A stretch of DNA of 5,402 bases, taken from Candidatus Margulisiibacteriota bacterium (GTDB lineage: Bacteria; Margulisbacteria; WOR-1; XYC2-FULL-46-14; JAHJBW01). Every line of letters begins with the position of its first letter. The stretch's first letter is position 1. The stretch is taken from assembly GCA_018813405.1 (NCBI GenBank), contig JAHJBW010000160.1:1-5402 (forward strand), in the 5' to 3' direction. The notes beneath the pieces are model-generated. The model did not search any database. It worked only from the letters and a program-made list of their open reading frames with translations, and was not told where the DNA came from. Shown here piece after piece: positions 1 through 5,321 of this stretch. The position numbers were made by a program, and so were the translations under genes.

Positions 1-1
1 C

Positions 2-298
2 ACCAGCATGATAAGTTCTGGCAAAAAGAACGGCACTGCGAATGTGATCTTGCCTGGCGGGAAGGTATTGAAGTCCAATATCGAAGTGGATTATGAGCCG
101 GAGCAGATAACGATTTCCGGCAGGCAAATAAGATCATACAGGGCAAAGACGACCTTTGACCTGGGAATGCTTTCGATATTTTCTCCCACGCTCCAATTCT
201 GGTTCATGGCAGATGCCCCATACTTCTTTTTGCGTTACATGGGGCCAGGTAGCAGCCCCGGGTCTTCGGACATAATCCAAGAAGTTGTCAATCTATAA
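2..298 (+). CDS. C-terminal part of an unrecognised, probably exported beta-rich protein
   Basis: The frame is open from base 2 to the TAA at 296-298 and continues out of the window on the left. The first ATG is at 8 with no room for a ribosome binding site, so I read this as the 3' end of a longer gene rather than a 96-residue protein. The visible part alternates short hydrophobic and charged stretches, as in beta-strands (ANVILPGGKVLKSNIEVDY, then QITISGRQIRSYRAKTTFDL). It ends in an aromatic-rich segment (QFWFMADAPYFFLRYMGPG) and a short tail, DIIQEVVNL. The pattern of a modified scaffold followed by an 'apparent W/Y ... PY.. .RY.GPG' ending recalls periplasmic DUF3108-like proteins, but that is only a resemblance. 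It is followed 20 nt later by the exported PsbP-like gene on the same strand, which suggests an operon. The function is unknown. I am confident that it is coding, not of any family name. Confidence 0.7.
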   Translation, partial: TSMISSGKKNGTANVILPGGKVLKSNIEVDYEPEQITISGRQIRSYRAKTTFDLGMLSIFSPTLQFWFMADAPYFFLRYMGPGSSPGSSDIIQEVVNL

Positions 299-302
299 AG
301 CC

Positions 303-308
303 AGGAGG
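303..308 (+). promoter_or_regulatory. Shine-Dalgarno site that fixes the start of the PsbP-like gene
   Basis: A perfect AGGAGG lies 9 nt before the ATG at 318 and 4 nt after the upstream stop codon. A closer ATG at 313 is followed at once by TGA in its own frame, so it cannot be the gene start. The TTG at 285 would lie upstream of this site and inside the preceding gene. It is the only strong Shine-Dalgarno tied to a gene start inside this window. That contrasts with the genes at 908, 2385 and 5287, which have none. Confidence 0.85.
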
Positions 309-317
309 TTGAATGAG

Positions 318-881
318 ATGAAAAGAGTTTTTGGGACCATGTTCTTTTTGCTTTTGTCCTTTATTGTTTCCCTGCAGGCAATGAGTACTGTTGATGGCCA
401 GCTCTACCAGAACGAAGAACTTGGTTTTAAGGTCGTCTATCCGGAAGCCTGGACTGTTTTTGACGACAATCCCTCGGACGGCTTAGTCTGTTTCAGATCG
501 CCGTTTTTACAGAAAGAACTTGATGCCGGAAAGATCAGAAGGATCGCCAATTTCGTCGTAAGGGTGCTTGATTCCCTGGAAGGTGTGGAAGATTATACAG
601 ACGGGATATCTATGGAAGCCTGGATAGACAGAGAGATAAGTGAACAGCGGTTTTCAAATAAAGAACCGATCGATATTGGCGAGAAGAAGGGATTCTCTGT
701 TGAAGTAGGACCATTTTTTTCTGATGGATCAGAAGATAAAATAATCTGGGTTGAAAATGGCGACAAGATATACGAGATATCCATTCTGGATACAGGCAAT
801 GAAATTGCTTCTGTAGAAGAAGTAAGCCGATTTCTCAATTCATTTGGTTTTATGCGGCAGGATCATCCTTCAATCAATTAA
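318..881 (+). CDS. Small exported PsbP-like protein
   Basis: The product is 187 residues. The N-terminus MKRVFGTMFFLLLSFIVSLQA is a standard Sec signal peptide: basic start, hydrophobic core at about residues 5-19, likely cleavage after A21. There is no lipobox cysteine, so the mature protein should be free in the periplasm or secreted. It then opens with YQNEELGFKVVYPEAW (about residues 29-44), the 'N...GF.V.YP..W' signature of bacterial PsbP/Mog1-fold proteins. It ends with VEEVSRFLNSFGF, matching the usual terminal 'F..(M/L)..SF.F' strand of that fold. The length suits a single PsbP-like domain. Bacterial members are mostly of unknown role; the plant PsbP function in photosystem II should not be transferred. 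The ATG at 318 is chosen because of the AGGAGG at 303-308 and because the signal peptide begins there. It is probably co-transcribed with the gene ending at 298. The fold is inferred from sequence pattern alone. Confidence 0.8.
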   Translation: MKRVFGTMFFLLLSFIVSLQAMSTVDGQLYQNEELGFKVVYPEAWTVFDDNPSDGLVCFRSPFLQKELDAGKIRRIANFVVRVLDSLEGVEDYTDGISMEAWIDREISEQRFSNKEPIDIGEKKGFSVEVGPFFSDGSEDKIIWVENGDKIYEISILDTGNEIASVEEVSRFLNSFGFMRQDHPSIN

Positions 882-891
882 AATACATAAA

Positions 892-900
892 TGGTATAAT
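892..900 (+). promoter_or_regulatory. Extended -10 promoter (TGGTATAAT) of a probably leaderless transcript
   Basis: A perfect TATAAT at 895-900 is preceded by TGG, giving a consensus extended -10 (TGnTATAAT). No convincing -35 hexamer is present 16-18 nt upstream, which is tolerated for extended -10 promoters. Seven bases separate the hexamer from the ATG at 908, so the expected first transcribed base falls at or next to the A of that ATG. No purine-rich ribosome binding site is present between 880 and 907. The promoter sits in the 26-nt gap after the PsbP-like gene. Confidence 0.75.
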
Positions 901-907
901 CTTTTAT

Positions 908-1291
908 ATGAAAGGACCCATCTATACCTCTGTAACAAAAATATGGGAAGACGACGAAGGTATAGCTCATACTGAATTCCTGCCTGGCGCAAGGGTCAAC
1001 TGCGAAGCTGCCGAAGAGCATTTTGAAGCCTGCCGACAGCTGACGGGCAACGAGAAAAAGCCGGTAATGGTCGACCTCAAGAACCTGGTCTATGCTGACC
1101 GGGGCGCAAGACAGTGTTTTTCCAGTGACGCTTCCACCAGTATTACCAAAGCCTCGGCTGTGATAGTTGATTCTGCCATTGGCCAGGTGGTTGGCAGTTT
1201 TTTTATGGGGCTTAACAGACCTCCGGTGCCGATCAAACTATTCACTTCCAGGGAAGAAGCCATGAAGTGGCTAAGGGAGTTTAAGAAATAA
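908..1291 (+). CDS. STAS-like / DUF7793-type protein
   Basis: The product is 127 residues, soluble, with no signal peptide. The layout is a short N-terminal beta region with IWEDDEGIAHTEFLPGARV (about residues 12-30), then a helix with HFEACRQL, then the core strand KPVMVDLKNLVYADRGARQCF (about 51-71). It ends with SAIGQVVGSFFMGLNRPPVPIKLFTSREEAMKWLREF (about 89-125). The order 'K.PVLVDL.N', 'R..G.FF.GLN.PP.P..LF....EA..WL..F' is what I recall for small STAS/SpoIIAA-like proteins annotated DUF7793. The residue usually phosphorylated in true SpoIIAA anti-anti-sigma factors is not recognisable, so anti-sigma antagonism should not be assumed. Relatives of this family often lie beside sensor kinases, and here the next gene, 3 nt downstream, is the front domain of such a kinase. 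Translation probably starts on a leaderless mRNA (TATAAT at 895-900, no Shine-Dalgarno). A signalling role is inferred. Confidence 0.75.
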   Translation: MKGPIYTSVTKIWEDDEGIAHTEFLPGARVNCEAAEEHFEACRQLTGNEKKPVMVDLKNLVYADRGARQCFSSDASTSITKASAVIVDSAIGQVVGSFFMGLNRPPVPIKLFTSREEAMKWLREFKK

Positions 1292-1294
1292 ATA

Positions 1295-1486
1295 ATGGCA
1301 AAGAAACCTTTTGAAGACATTAGAATGATAGAAATACTGGATGTGGTCCAACAGCTGGCAATGGGCAATTTTACCGCCAGGGCCCATGTTTCCGGCAAGA
1401 ACGATGACATCGACGCCATAATTGCCGGCTTGAACATGCTGGCTGAAGAACTGGAAGCGAGGAAAACGGAGATCAAAGAATCCTAG
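1295..1486 (+). CDS. Stand-alone HAMP-like signalling linker, 63 residues
   Basis: The product has no membrane segment and no catalytic domain. Its body ILDVVQQLAMGNFTARAHVS followed by GKNDDIDAIIAGLNMLAEEL (residues 14-53) has the two-helix pattern 'a short amphipathic helix, L..G.F..R..VSG..DE.DA...GLNML.EEL'. That pattern is found at the N-terminus of many soluble sensor histidine kinases, where it is followed by PAS and kinase domains. Here the frame closes after EARKTEIKES with a TAG at 1484-1486, and the next DNA belongs to a convergent gene. The protein is therefore either a deliberate minimal module or a remnant of a kinase. The ATG is 3 nt after the preceding stop. An AAGGGAG at 1273-1279 lies 15 nt upstream, rather far, so translational coupling to the STAS-like gene is likely. 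Coding is supported by the family pattern; the function is unknown. Confidence 0.7.
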   Translation: MAKKPFEDIRMIEILDVVQQLAMGNFTARAHVSGKNDDIDAIIAGLNMLAEELEARKTEIKES

Positions 1487-1496
1487 TTCACTCCGT
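1466..1496. terminator. Weak hairpin across the convergent gene ends
   Basis: ACGGAG at 1466-1471 pairs with CTCCGT at 1491-1496. An inner GAA/TTC (1478-1480 with 1487-1489) flanks the shared CTAG. Reading the - strand, the second arm is followed by TTTCC, a very short U-run; reading the + strand there is none. The stem is short and has an unequal internal loop, so this is at best a weak terminator, more plausible for the - strand gene. Confidence 0.2.
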
Positions 1497-2337
1497 CCAT
1501 GGGCGTGAAGTTATTGTCCATCTCAGAAAGCTGTAAAGTAAAACGTTCTGCGATCTTCTCCCAGTACTTTACAAAATTCCCGACCAGATTGTTCAGCTCG
1601 TATGCATCTTTAATATTTTTGGTCGAGTTAAGCATTTCAAAAAGAGTTGAAACCTCGCTCTTTGAAAGGGTGAGGGTAACGATCTTTCTTCTGGCCTCCA
1701 GCCTGAAATCTATTATGAAAGATCCGTCCCTGCCGCGCCTGAAATTTCTGCCCATAAGACTGGACATAACCTCGTTCAGGCATTTGTTGAGCCTGTGAAA
1801 ATGGGCGGTGTTCTTGAGCTCCCTTTCCCAGACCGCTTTCTTAGTAGTAGTAACGGCCTCGAGCAATCCTTTAAGCTGTGCCGGGTCGTGTCCCAGGAAC
1901 CAGCTGCGGTTGCGAAAGGCGTACTGTAATAGCTTTTGCTCGTTTTTGGCTGAAGCATCCTTTATCCCCAGAGTATGAGCAACATATTTTAAGGCGATCA
2001 AAAGTGCTGCCGCCTCCATTTCCGATTCTGTTTTGCCCGGATACTTTATGGCATCCTGATAAGCATGATAAAGTTCATGGACCAGGCTTTCTATGTCCGG
2101 TTTTTCCTGTCTTCCGCAAAGGGCCAGAGTGTTGCTGACGGAATAATAACTGGCCAGGTGATGGGGCGGACAGTTTTTCGGACGGACGATCCTGACCTTT
2201 CCCGATATTACCGCTTTGGCTACCAGATCTGGGAACTGCTTGTCGTGTTTTGCCAGGGGGAGGATCTTTTTCTTCTTTAGCTCTTGCAGCAGAGCCAAGG
2301 GTTTACTGCCAGAAATCTTTGATATCTTGTCGTCCAT
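1483..2337 (-). CDS. Putative HExxH zinc metallopeptidase, cytoplasmic
   Basis: From the ATG at 2337 the product is 284 residues, lysine-rich, with no signal peptide or membrane segment. The key feature is SLVHELYHAYQDA. It contains H87-E88-x-x-H91, the zinc-binding and catalytic motif of HExxH metallopeptidases, extended to HExxHxxQ. It is followed by TESEMEAAALL, where E104, E106 or E108 could be the third zinc ligand; an 'E.EA' pattern after HELxHxxQ occurs in several uncharacterised putative metallopeptidase families. The C-terminal third (about 205-265) has two strands (SFIIDFRLE, KIVTLTLSKSE) and then helices. Substrate and family name are not recognisable. The start is uncertain: the frame extends to an ATG at 2442, giving 319 residues, but that would run through the divergent promoter region. 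Neither start has a good Shine-Dalgarno. Its TAG overlaps the TAG of the convergent gene on the other strand. Confidence 0.75.
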   Translation of the reverse strand: MDDKISKISGSKPLALLQELKKKKILPLAKHDKQFPDLVAKAVISGKVRIVRPKNCPPHHLASYYSVSNTLALCGRQEKPDIESLVHELYHAYQDAIKYPGKTESEMEAAALLIALKYVAHTLGIKDASAKNEQKLLQYAFRNRSWFLGHDPAQLKGLLEAVTTTKKAVWERELKNTAHFHRLNKCLNEVMSSLMGRNFRRGRDGSFIIDFRLEARRKIVTLTLSKSEVSTLFEMLNSTKNIKDAYELNNLVGNFVKYWEKIAERFTLQLSEMDNNFTPMDGVN

Positions 2338-2348
2338 AATAACATATC

Positions 2349-2378
2349 TTGGAAATTTACCTGTAATTTCAGTATAAT
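2349..2378 (+). promoter_or_regulatory. Sigma-70-type promoter upstream of the mini-gene and AsmA-like gene
   Basis: TTGGAA at 2349-2354 (4 of 6 bases of TTGACA) and a perfect TATAAT at 2373-2378 are separated by 18 nt. Six bases then lead to an ATG at 2385, so transcription should begin at about that ATG. The block AGTATAATTG (2371-2380) is identical to the -10 region of the lipoprotein promoter on the other strand at 5302-5293. The AsmA-like start at 2441 would then have a 56-nt leader containing the 19-codon frame. Confidence 0.65.
2371..2376 (-). promoter_or_regulatory. Possible - strand -10 box overlapping the + strand one
   Basis: Read on the - strand, 2376-2371 is TATACT (5 of 6 to consensus), overlapping the + strand TATAAT by four bases. 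It would start transcription near 2364, about 27 nt upstream of the ATG at 2337 of the metallopeptidase gene. No convincing -35 hexamer is present, so this is tentative. If used, one symmetric -10 would drive both divergent genes. Confidence 0.35.
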
Positions 2379-2384
2379 TGGCCC

Positions 2385-2444
2385 ATGACTGAAATATGCG
2401 ATAATTGCCCTTTCGGCTGGGCGGGACAAAAGAAACGATCATGA
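2385..2444 (+). CDS. Possible leaderless 19-residue mini-gene with a CxxC motif
   Basis: An ATG six bases after the perfect TATAAT opens a 19-codon frame encoding MTEICDNCPFGWAGQKKRS, ending in TGA at 2442-2444. The stop overlaps the ATG of the AsmA-like gene as ATGA, the classic arrangement for translational coupling. The peptide has a C-x-x-C pair (C5, C8) followed by a basic tail. The AsmA-like gene has no clear Shine-Dalgarno of its own, so translation of this frame could deliver ribosomes to it. The mini-gene might act as a leader cistron rather than make a useful peptide. Against it: 19 codons is short enough to occur by chance, and I recognise no homologue. Confidence 0.35.
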   Translation: MTEICDNCPFGWAGQKKRS

Positions 2445-4669
2445 AGCGTTTTTTGATATTCCTGCTGTTTCTATTGCTGCTGGTTGGCCTGCTGGGCGCG
2501 GGGTCGTTTTTATTTGTTAACTACTATCTTGTCCCCAATGTGGCTGTGCCGCGGGTAGTAAGCTACCTTAACAGCTTGATGGGCAATGACCTGAAGCTTT
2601 CGGTGGGCGAGGTTACCTCAGAACCCTTCAGGATGCTGGTCCTCAGGGACATTCAACTGGAAGGTAAAGCCTACGAGGGCAAGACCCTTATCATAAAGGC
2701 CGATGAACTTAACATGGTCGTTGATCTTTGGGCTTTGCTTGACCGCAGGGTAAAAGTCAACAAGATACAGGTCGAGAACGCGGAGTTGAACATTATACGG
2801 GACAAGAAGGGCAAATGGAACATTGAGCCGCTGGCAATGTTGGCAAACGGCACGGGGGAATCTTATGTGCTTGTAAACCATATAGCTATCGAGAACAGCA
2901 GTGTTAACTTCCTGGACCGCTTTAACAAAAGGAATAAGCTGGACAGGCGCTTTGTGGATGTTGATCTCAGGCTCTGGGATAGTGAGGACAGCAAGATAGA
3001 TATTAAGATATCAGGCGCCACCGATAAGAAACAAAAAGAGCATTTAAAGCTAGACCTTGATTATATGCAGGACGACCATTCCATAAAAGGGCGTGCCAGT
3101 ATCGATACCAGCTATTTTAGACAGTACTGGGACTATTATCTTGATGACCTGCTAAGCCCCTGGAGGCTGGACACCAGCTCGGTAAGCGCTGATCTCGATT
3201 TTTCCTATGACAAGAACATCCTTAAAATAGACGGTGATTATTTGCTGGAGGATGCTTTCCTGCGATATGGGGATTGGGGTTTTAAGGGAAAGGCCAGGGT
3301 AAAACACAAGCAGACCGTTAATCTGGCCAGGACCTGGCAGAACAAACTGAACGTTGAACTTGAGACAGAAAGCCTGGCCCTGCTTATTGCCAATATCCCC
3401 GTTATTGCCGGCGCGAAAGGCAGCGCGCTCATAACCGAAAAGGAGATCGTCTTTAAGAAGATAATCGCCCAGAGCGACCCGGAGCAGAAAATAGATATGA
3501 CCGGCAGGTATGTTTATTCTCCCGCGGAGCTTTTTTTGAAAGGCTCTTTGGGACAGATGGAGAACGATTTTCATTTGCTAATGCCGACCCCCAACTCGGC
3601 AAAGCTGGACTGGAAGGTCGACCTGAAGGACAAGTTCACCAAATTTAAGATATGGGGCGTGGTTGACGATATCAAGGACCTGGACGTGGACGCAAAGTTT
3701 TCCGGCAGTCTTGATTTTGATGAAATGGAGAAGGTCGACCTTACCGTTGAGCTTGCTTCAAGAGAGGTGTCTGTAAAAAAGAACCGGATAAAAGTTGACC
3801 TGGGCGAGGATGACCTTAGAGGAAGGGTCGAATTTGCCGGGGGCATAAGGGGAGAGCTGGACAAACCTTCGACCCTGAACGGCACGATCAATATGAAATT
3901 AAGCAACTTTGCTTTCCTTGCCATGAAGCCGACCTCTTTTGACCTGAATTTTGCCGGCAAGAGCGGTGTGTTTTGGGCAGAGATACCGCCTCTGGAGTTT
4001 TACAATGGCAGTTTGAACGGCCTTTTCATGTATCAGCTGTCAACCAAACGCTGGGGGGCAAAACTATACCTGCGCGATTTTGATCTTGAAAGTTTTGCCG
4101 TCGATTATCCCGAGCTTAAAGGCTGTAAAGGCCGCTTTACGCTCAATCTGGCCTGTGTTGGCGACGGCTTTTACGGCGAGACCATGAAGGGCGGCGGGTA
4201 TTTTAAGTCCACCAACTGCGACCTGAGAAGCCTTCCTCTTTTTAAGGAGCTCGAAGAAGGGGTGAAGGACCAGTTCTCTCCAAGCTTTTCAGTGCCGGTA
4301 TTTGAACAGATAGAGGGCAATTTCAATATCAAGGATGAAAAGGTCACTATCGAGAACGCTTCGTGCAAGGCATATAATATGCTTCTTGGGCTAAGCGGCG
4401 ACTATTCTTTTGACCGCACCATAAACATTACCGCCTGGATGAAGTTGACGGGCGGAGACTGGCTGAAAACCCTCCGACAGATAGTACTGCCCATGACCAT
4501 ACCGTTCGATATTTTGGCCAATTCGATACAGGTCAACCTGTCCGGCAAAATACCTGATGTCAAACAAACTGTTGTGGTTAAGCCAATGTCGTGGATCAAT
4601 GAACTGTTCTCCGAAACCCCTCCGGCGGACCCGGACAAATATTCATTGAAGGACCTGATCGGGAACTAA
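2441..4669 (+). CDS. AsmA-like envelope protein
   Basis: The product is 742 residues. The N-terminus has one uncleaved membrane anchor (about residues 3-27, FLIFLLFLLLLVGLLGAGSF), placing the rest in the periplasm. Residues about 110-128 carry ENAELNIIRDKKGKWNIEPL, the 'i.na.l.i.rd..G.wN...L' hallmark of the AsmA N-terminal domain. The middle is a long run of alternating beta-strands. About residues 585-670 form the AsmA C-terminal domain, from GGGYFKSTNCDLRSLPLF through GNFNIKDEKVTIENASCKAY to the closing strand. It ends with an 'LSGKIPDVKQTVVVKP' strand and a short helix. The family forms extended beta-groove proteins linked to phospholipid transport between the membranes of diderm bacteria; it is a little longer than E. 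coli AsmA. The ATG at 2441 is preferred over a TTG at 2405 because the anchor begins there and ATGA overlaps the mini-gene. Its stop abuts the convergent lipoprotein gene. Confidence 0.85.
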   Translation: MKRFLIFLLFLLLLVGLLGAGSFLFVNYYLVPNVAVPRVVSYLNSLMGNDLKLSVGEVTSEPFRMLVLRDIQLEGKAYEGKTLIIKADELNMVVDLWALLDRRVKVNKIQVENAELNIIRDKKGKWNIEPLAMLANGTGESYVLVNHIAIENSSVNFLDRFNKRNKLDRRFVDVDLRLWDSEDSKIDIKISGATDKKQKEHLKLDLDYMQDDHSIKGRASIDTSYFRQYWDYYLDDLLSPWRLDTSSVSADLDFSYDKNILKIDGDYLLEDAFLRYGDWGFKGKARVKHKQTVNLARTWQNKLNVELETESLALLIANIPVIAGAKGSALITEKEIVFKKIIAQSDPEQKIDMTGRYVYSPAELFLKGSLGQMENDFHLLMPTPNSAKLDWKVDLKDKFTKFKIWGVVDDIKDLDVDAKFSGSLDFDEMEKVDLTVELASREVSVKKNRIKVDLGEDDLRGRVEFAGGIRGELDKPSTLNGTINMKLSNFAFLAMKPTSFDLNFAGKSGVFWAEIPPLEFYNGSLNGLFMYQLSTKRWGAKLYLRDFDLESFAVDYPELKGCKGRFTLNLACVGDGFYGETMKGGGYFKSTNCDLRSLPLFKELEEGVKDQFSPSFSVPVFEQIEGNFNIKDEKVTIENASCKAYNMLLGLSGDYSFDRTINITAWMKLTGGDWLKTLRQIVLPMTIPFDILANSIQVNLSGKIPDVKQTVVVKPMSWINELFSETPPADPDKYSLKDLIGN

Positions 4670-5287
4670 TTATTGGGTTTGCTCTGGATTAAAGGGGATA
4701 GCGATCTTTTTGTCCTTGATCTTGACCACCATGGTAACAGGGTATTCAAGCTTAAACGCTACCAGATAGCTAATGAACCCGTCACGGGTCTCGCCAGGAT
4801 AGATCGGCCTGAAAGCATAATAGCTGTCTATTATCCTGTTCAATCCTTTCACGAGTTCGCTTTGGGACTTTGGCTTTACCAGGCTGACGACGGTTGACAG
4901 GGCGGCCTCGATAGCCGGGTCCGGCACGCCCAGGCTGGTAGGGGCCTCTACCTTGCCCCTGAAGGCGACAATGTCTTCTCTCAATATTTTCATAATAGGC
5001 AAAAAATCCCTGCCGTCATAAAGATCGACGGAATACTGGTCGGCGCCGATGGTATTTTGGGTCTTGTTCTTTATGCTGAGGGATATAACGATAAATGTCT
5101 GGTACTGGAACATAGCTGTGGTTATCAGGTAATTTTTGTCTTCGTAGGTCACAAAAGGCTCATTCCCTTTATAGGTGGAGGTCATGAATTCGGGGTTAAT
5201 GGTGGGCGCATAACGAACGACATTTACGGGAGTAGTACAGCCGGCAACCAGCAACAGTAGAAGGAGCAAGGGCAAATATCTTCGCAT
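4670..5287 (-). CDS. Lipoprotein with a probable Ig-like beta-sandwich domain
   Basis: The product is 205 residues. It begins MRRYLPLLLLLLLVAGC, a signal peptide with a strong lipobox (L13-V-A-G-C17); cleavage before C17 and lipid attachment are expected. Residue +2 is Thr, not Asp, so under the usual Lol rule it would be carried to the outer membrane. The mature part has strands FIVISLSIKNKTQNTIG (about 65-81) and DQYSVDLYDGRDFLPIMK (83-100), a helical insert (about 122-155), then a closing FRPIYPGETRDGFISY (159-174) and strands to the end. The 'YPGE...G.I.Y/F' turn near the end of a beta domain is typical of Ig-like domains in bacterial lipoproteins, for example those around DUF4352. I do not recognise a specific family. 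The start at 5287 is supported by the lipobox and by the consensus promoter ending 6 nt before it; there is no Shine-Dalgarno. Confidence 0.85.
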   Translation of the reverse strand: MRRYLPLLLLLLLVAGCTTPVNVVRYAPTINPEFMTSTYKGNEPFVTYEDKNYLITTAMFQYQTFIVISLSIKNKTQNTIGADQYSVDLYDGRDFLPIMKILREDIVAFRGKVEAPTSLGVPDPAIEAALSTVVSLVKPKSQSELVKGLNRIIDSYYAFRPIYPGETRDGFISYLVAFKLEYPVTMVVKIKDKKIAIPFNPEQTQ

Positions 5288-5293
5288 GCCACA

Positions 5294-5321
5294 ATTATAC
5301 TTGGCAAAAGCGGGCTGTCAA
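5294..5321 (-). promoter_or_regulatory. Full-consensus promoter of the leaderless lipoprotein gene
   Basis: On the - strand, TTGACA (5321-5316) and TATAAT (5299-5294) both match the sigma-70 consensus at every base, with a 16-nt spacer. Six bases (TGTGGC) then reach the ATG at 5287. The predicted start site is on or beside the A of that ATG, so the mRNA should have no 5' leader. The -35 hexamer begins at the base right after the TGA (5324-5322) of the frame upstream. Confidence 0.85.

Noticed and set aside
285..317. Upstream TTG start for the PsbP-like gene
   Set aside because: It lies inside the preceding gene and before the AGGAGG at 303-308; the signal peptide begins exactly at the ATG at 318.
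593..1476. Antisense open frames at 593-838 and 1090-1476 on the - strand
   Set aside because: They lie opposite well-supported genes, are rich in Ser and Leu as antisense frames often are, and have no motif or start signal.
2341..2346. TATGTT on the - strand as the -10 for a leaderless start at 2337
   Set aside because: Only 3 bases separate it from the ATG, too few for a transcript that includes the start codon, and no -35 is present.
2397..2405. TGCGATAAT as an extra extended -10 for the AsmA-like gene
   Set aside because: It is a fair match (GATAAT with TG), but the TATAAT at 2373-2378 is perfect, has a partial -35, and shares ten bases with the lipoprotein promoter. Kept only as an alternative.
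2405..2440. TTG start extending the AsmA-like protein by 12 residues
   Set aside because: The extension adds a charged, non-hydrophobic stretch before a clean membrane anchor, has no ribosome binding site, and would lose the ATGA overlap.
2338..2442. N-terminal extension of the metallopeptidase to the ATG at 2442
   Set aside because: Not excluded: the 35 extra residues look moderately protein-like. I preferred 2337 because the extension covers the whole divergent promoter region and has neither a Shine-Dalgarno nor a -10 box suited to a leaderless start.
3152..3960. Antisense frames within the AsmA-like gene (3152-3574, 3571-3960)
   Set aside because: They are shadows of a long conserved coding frame, with low-complexity Ser/Arg-rich translations and no initiation signals.
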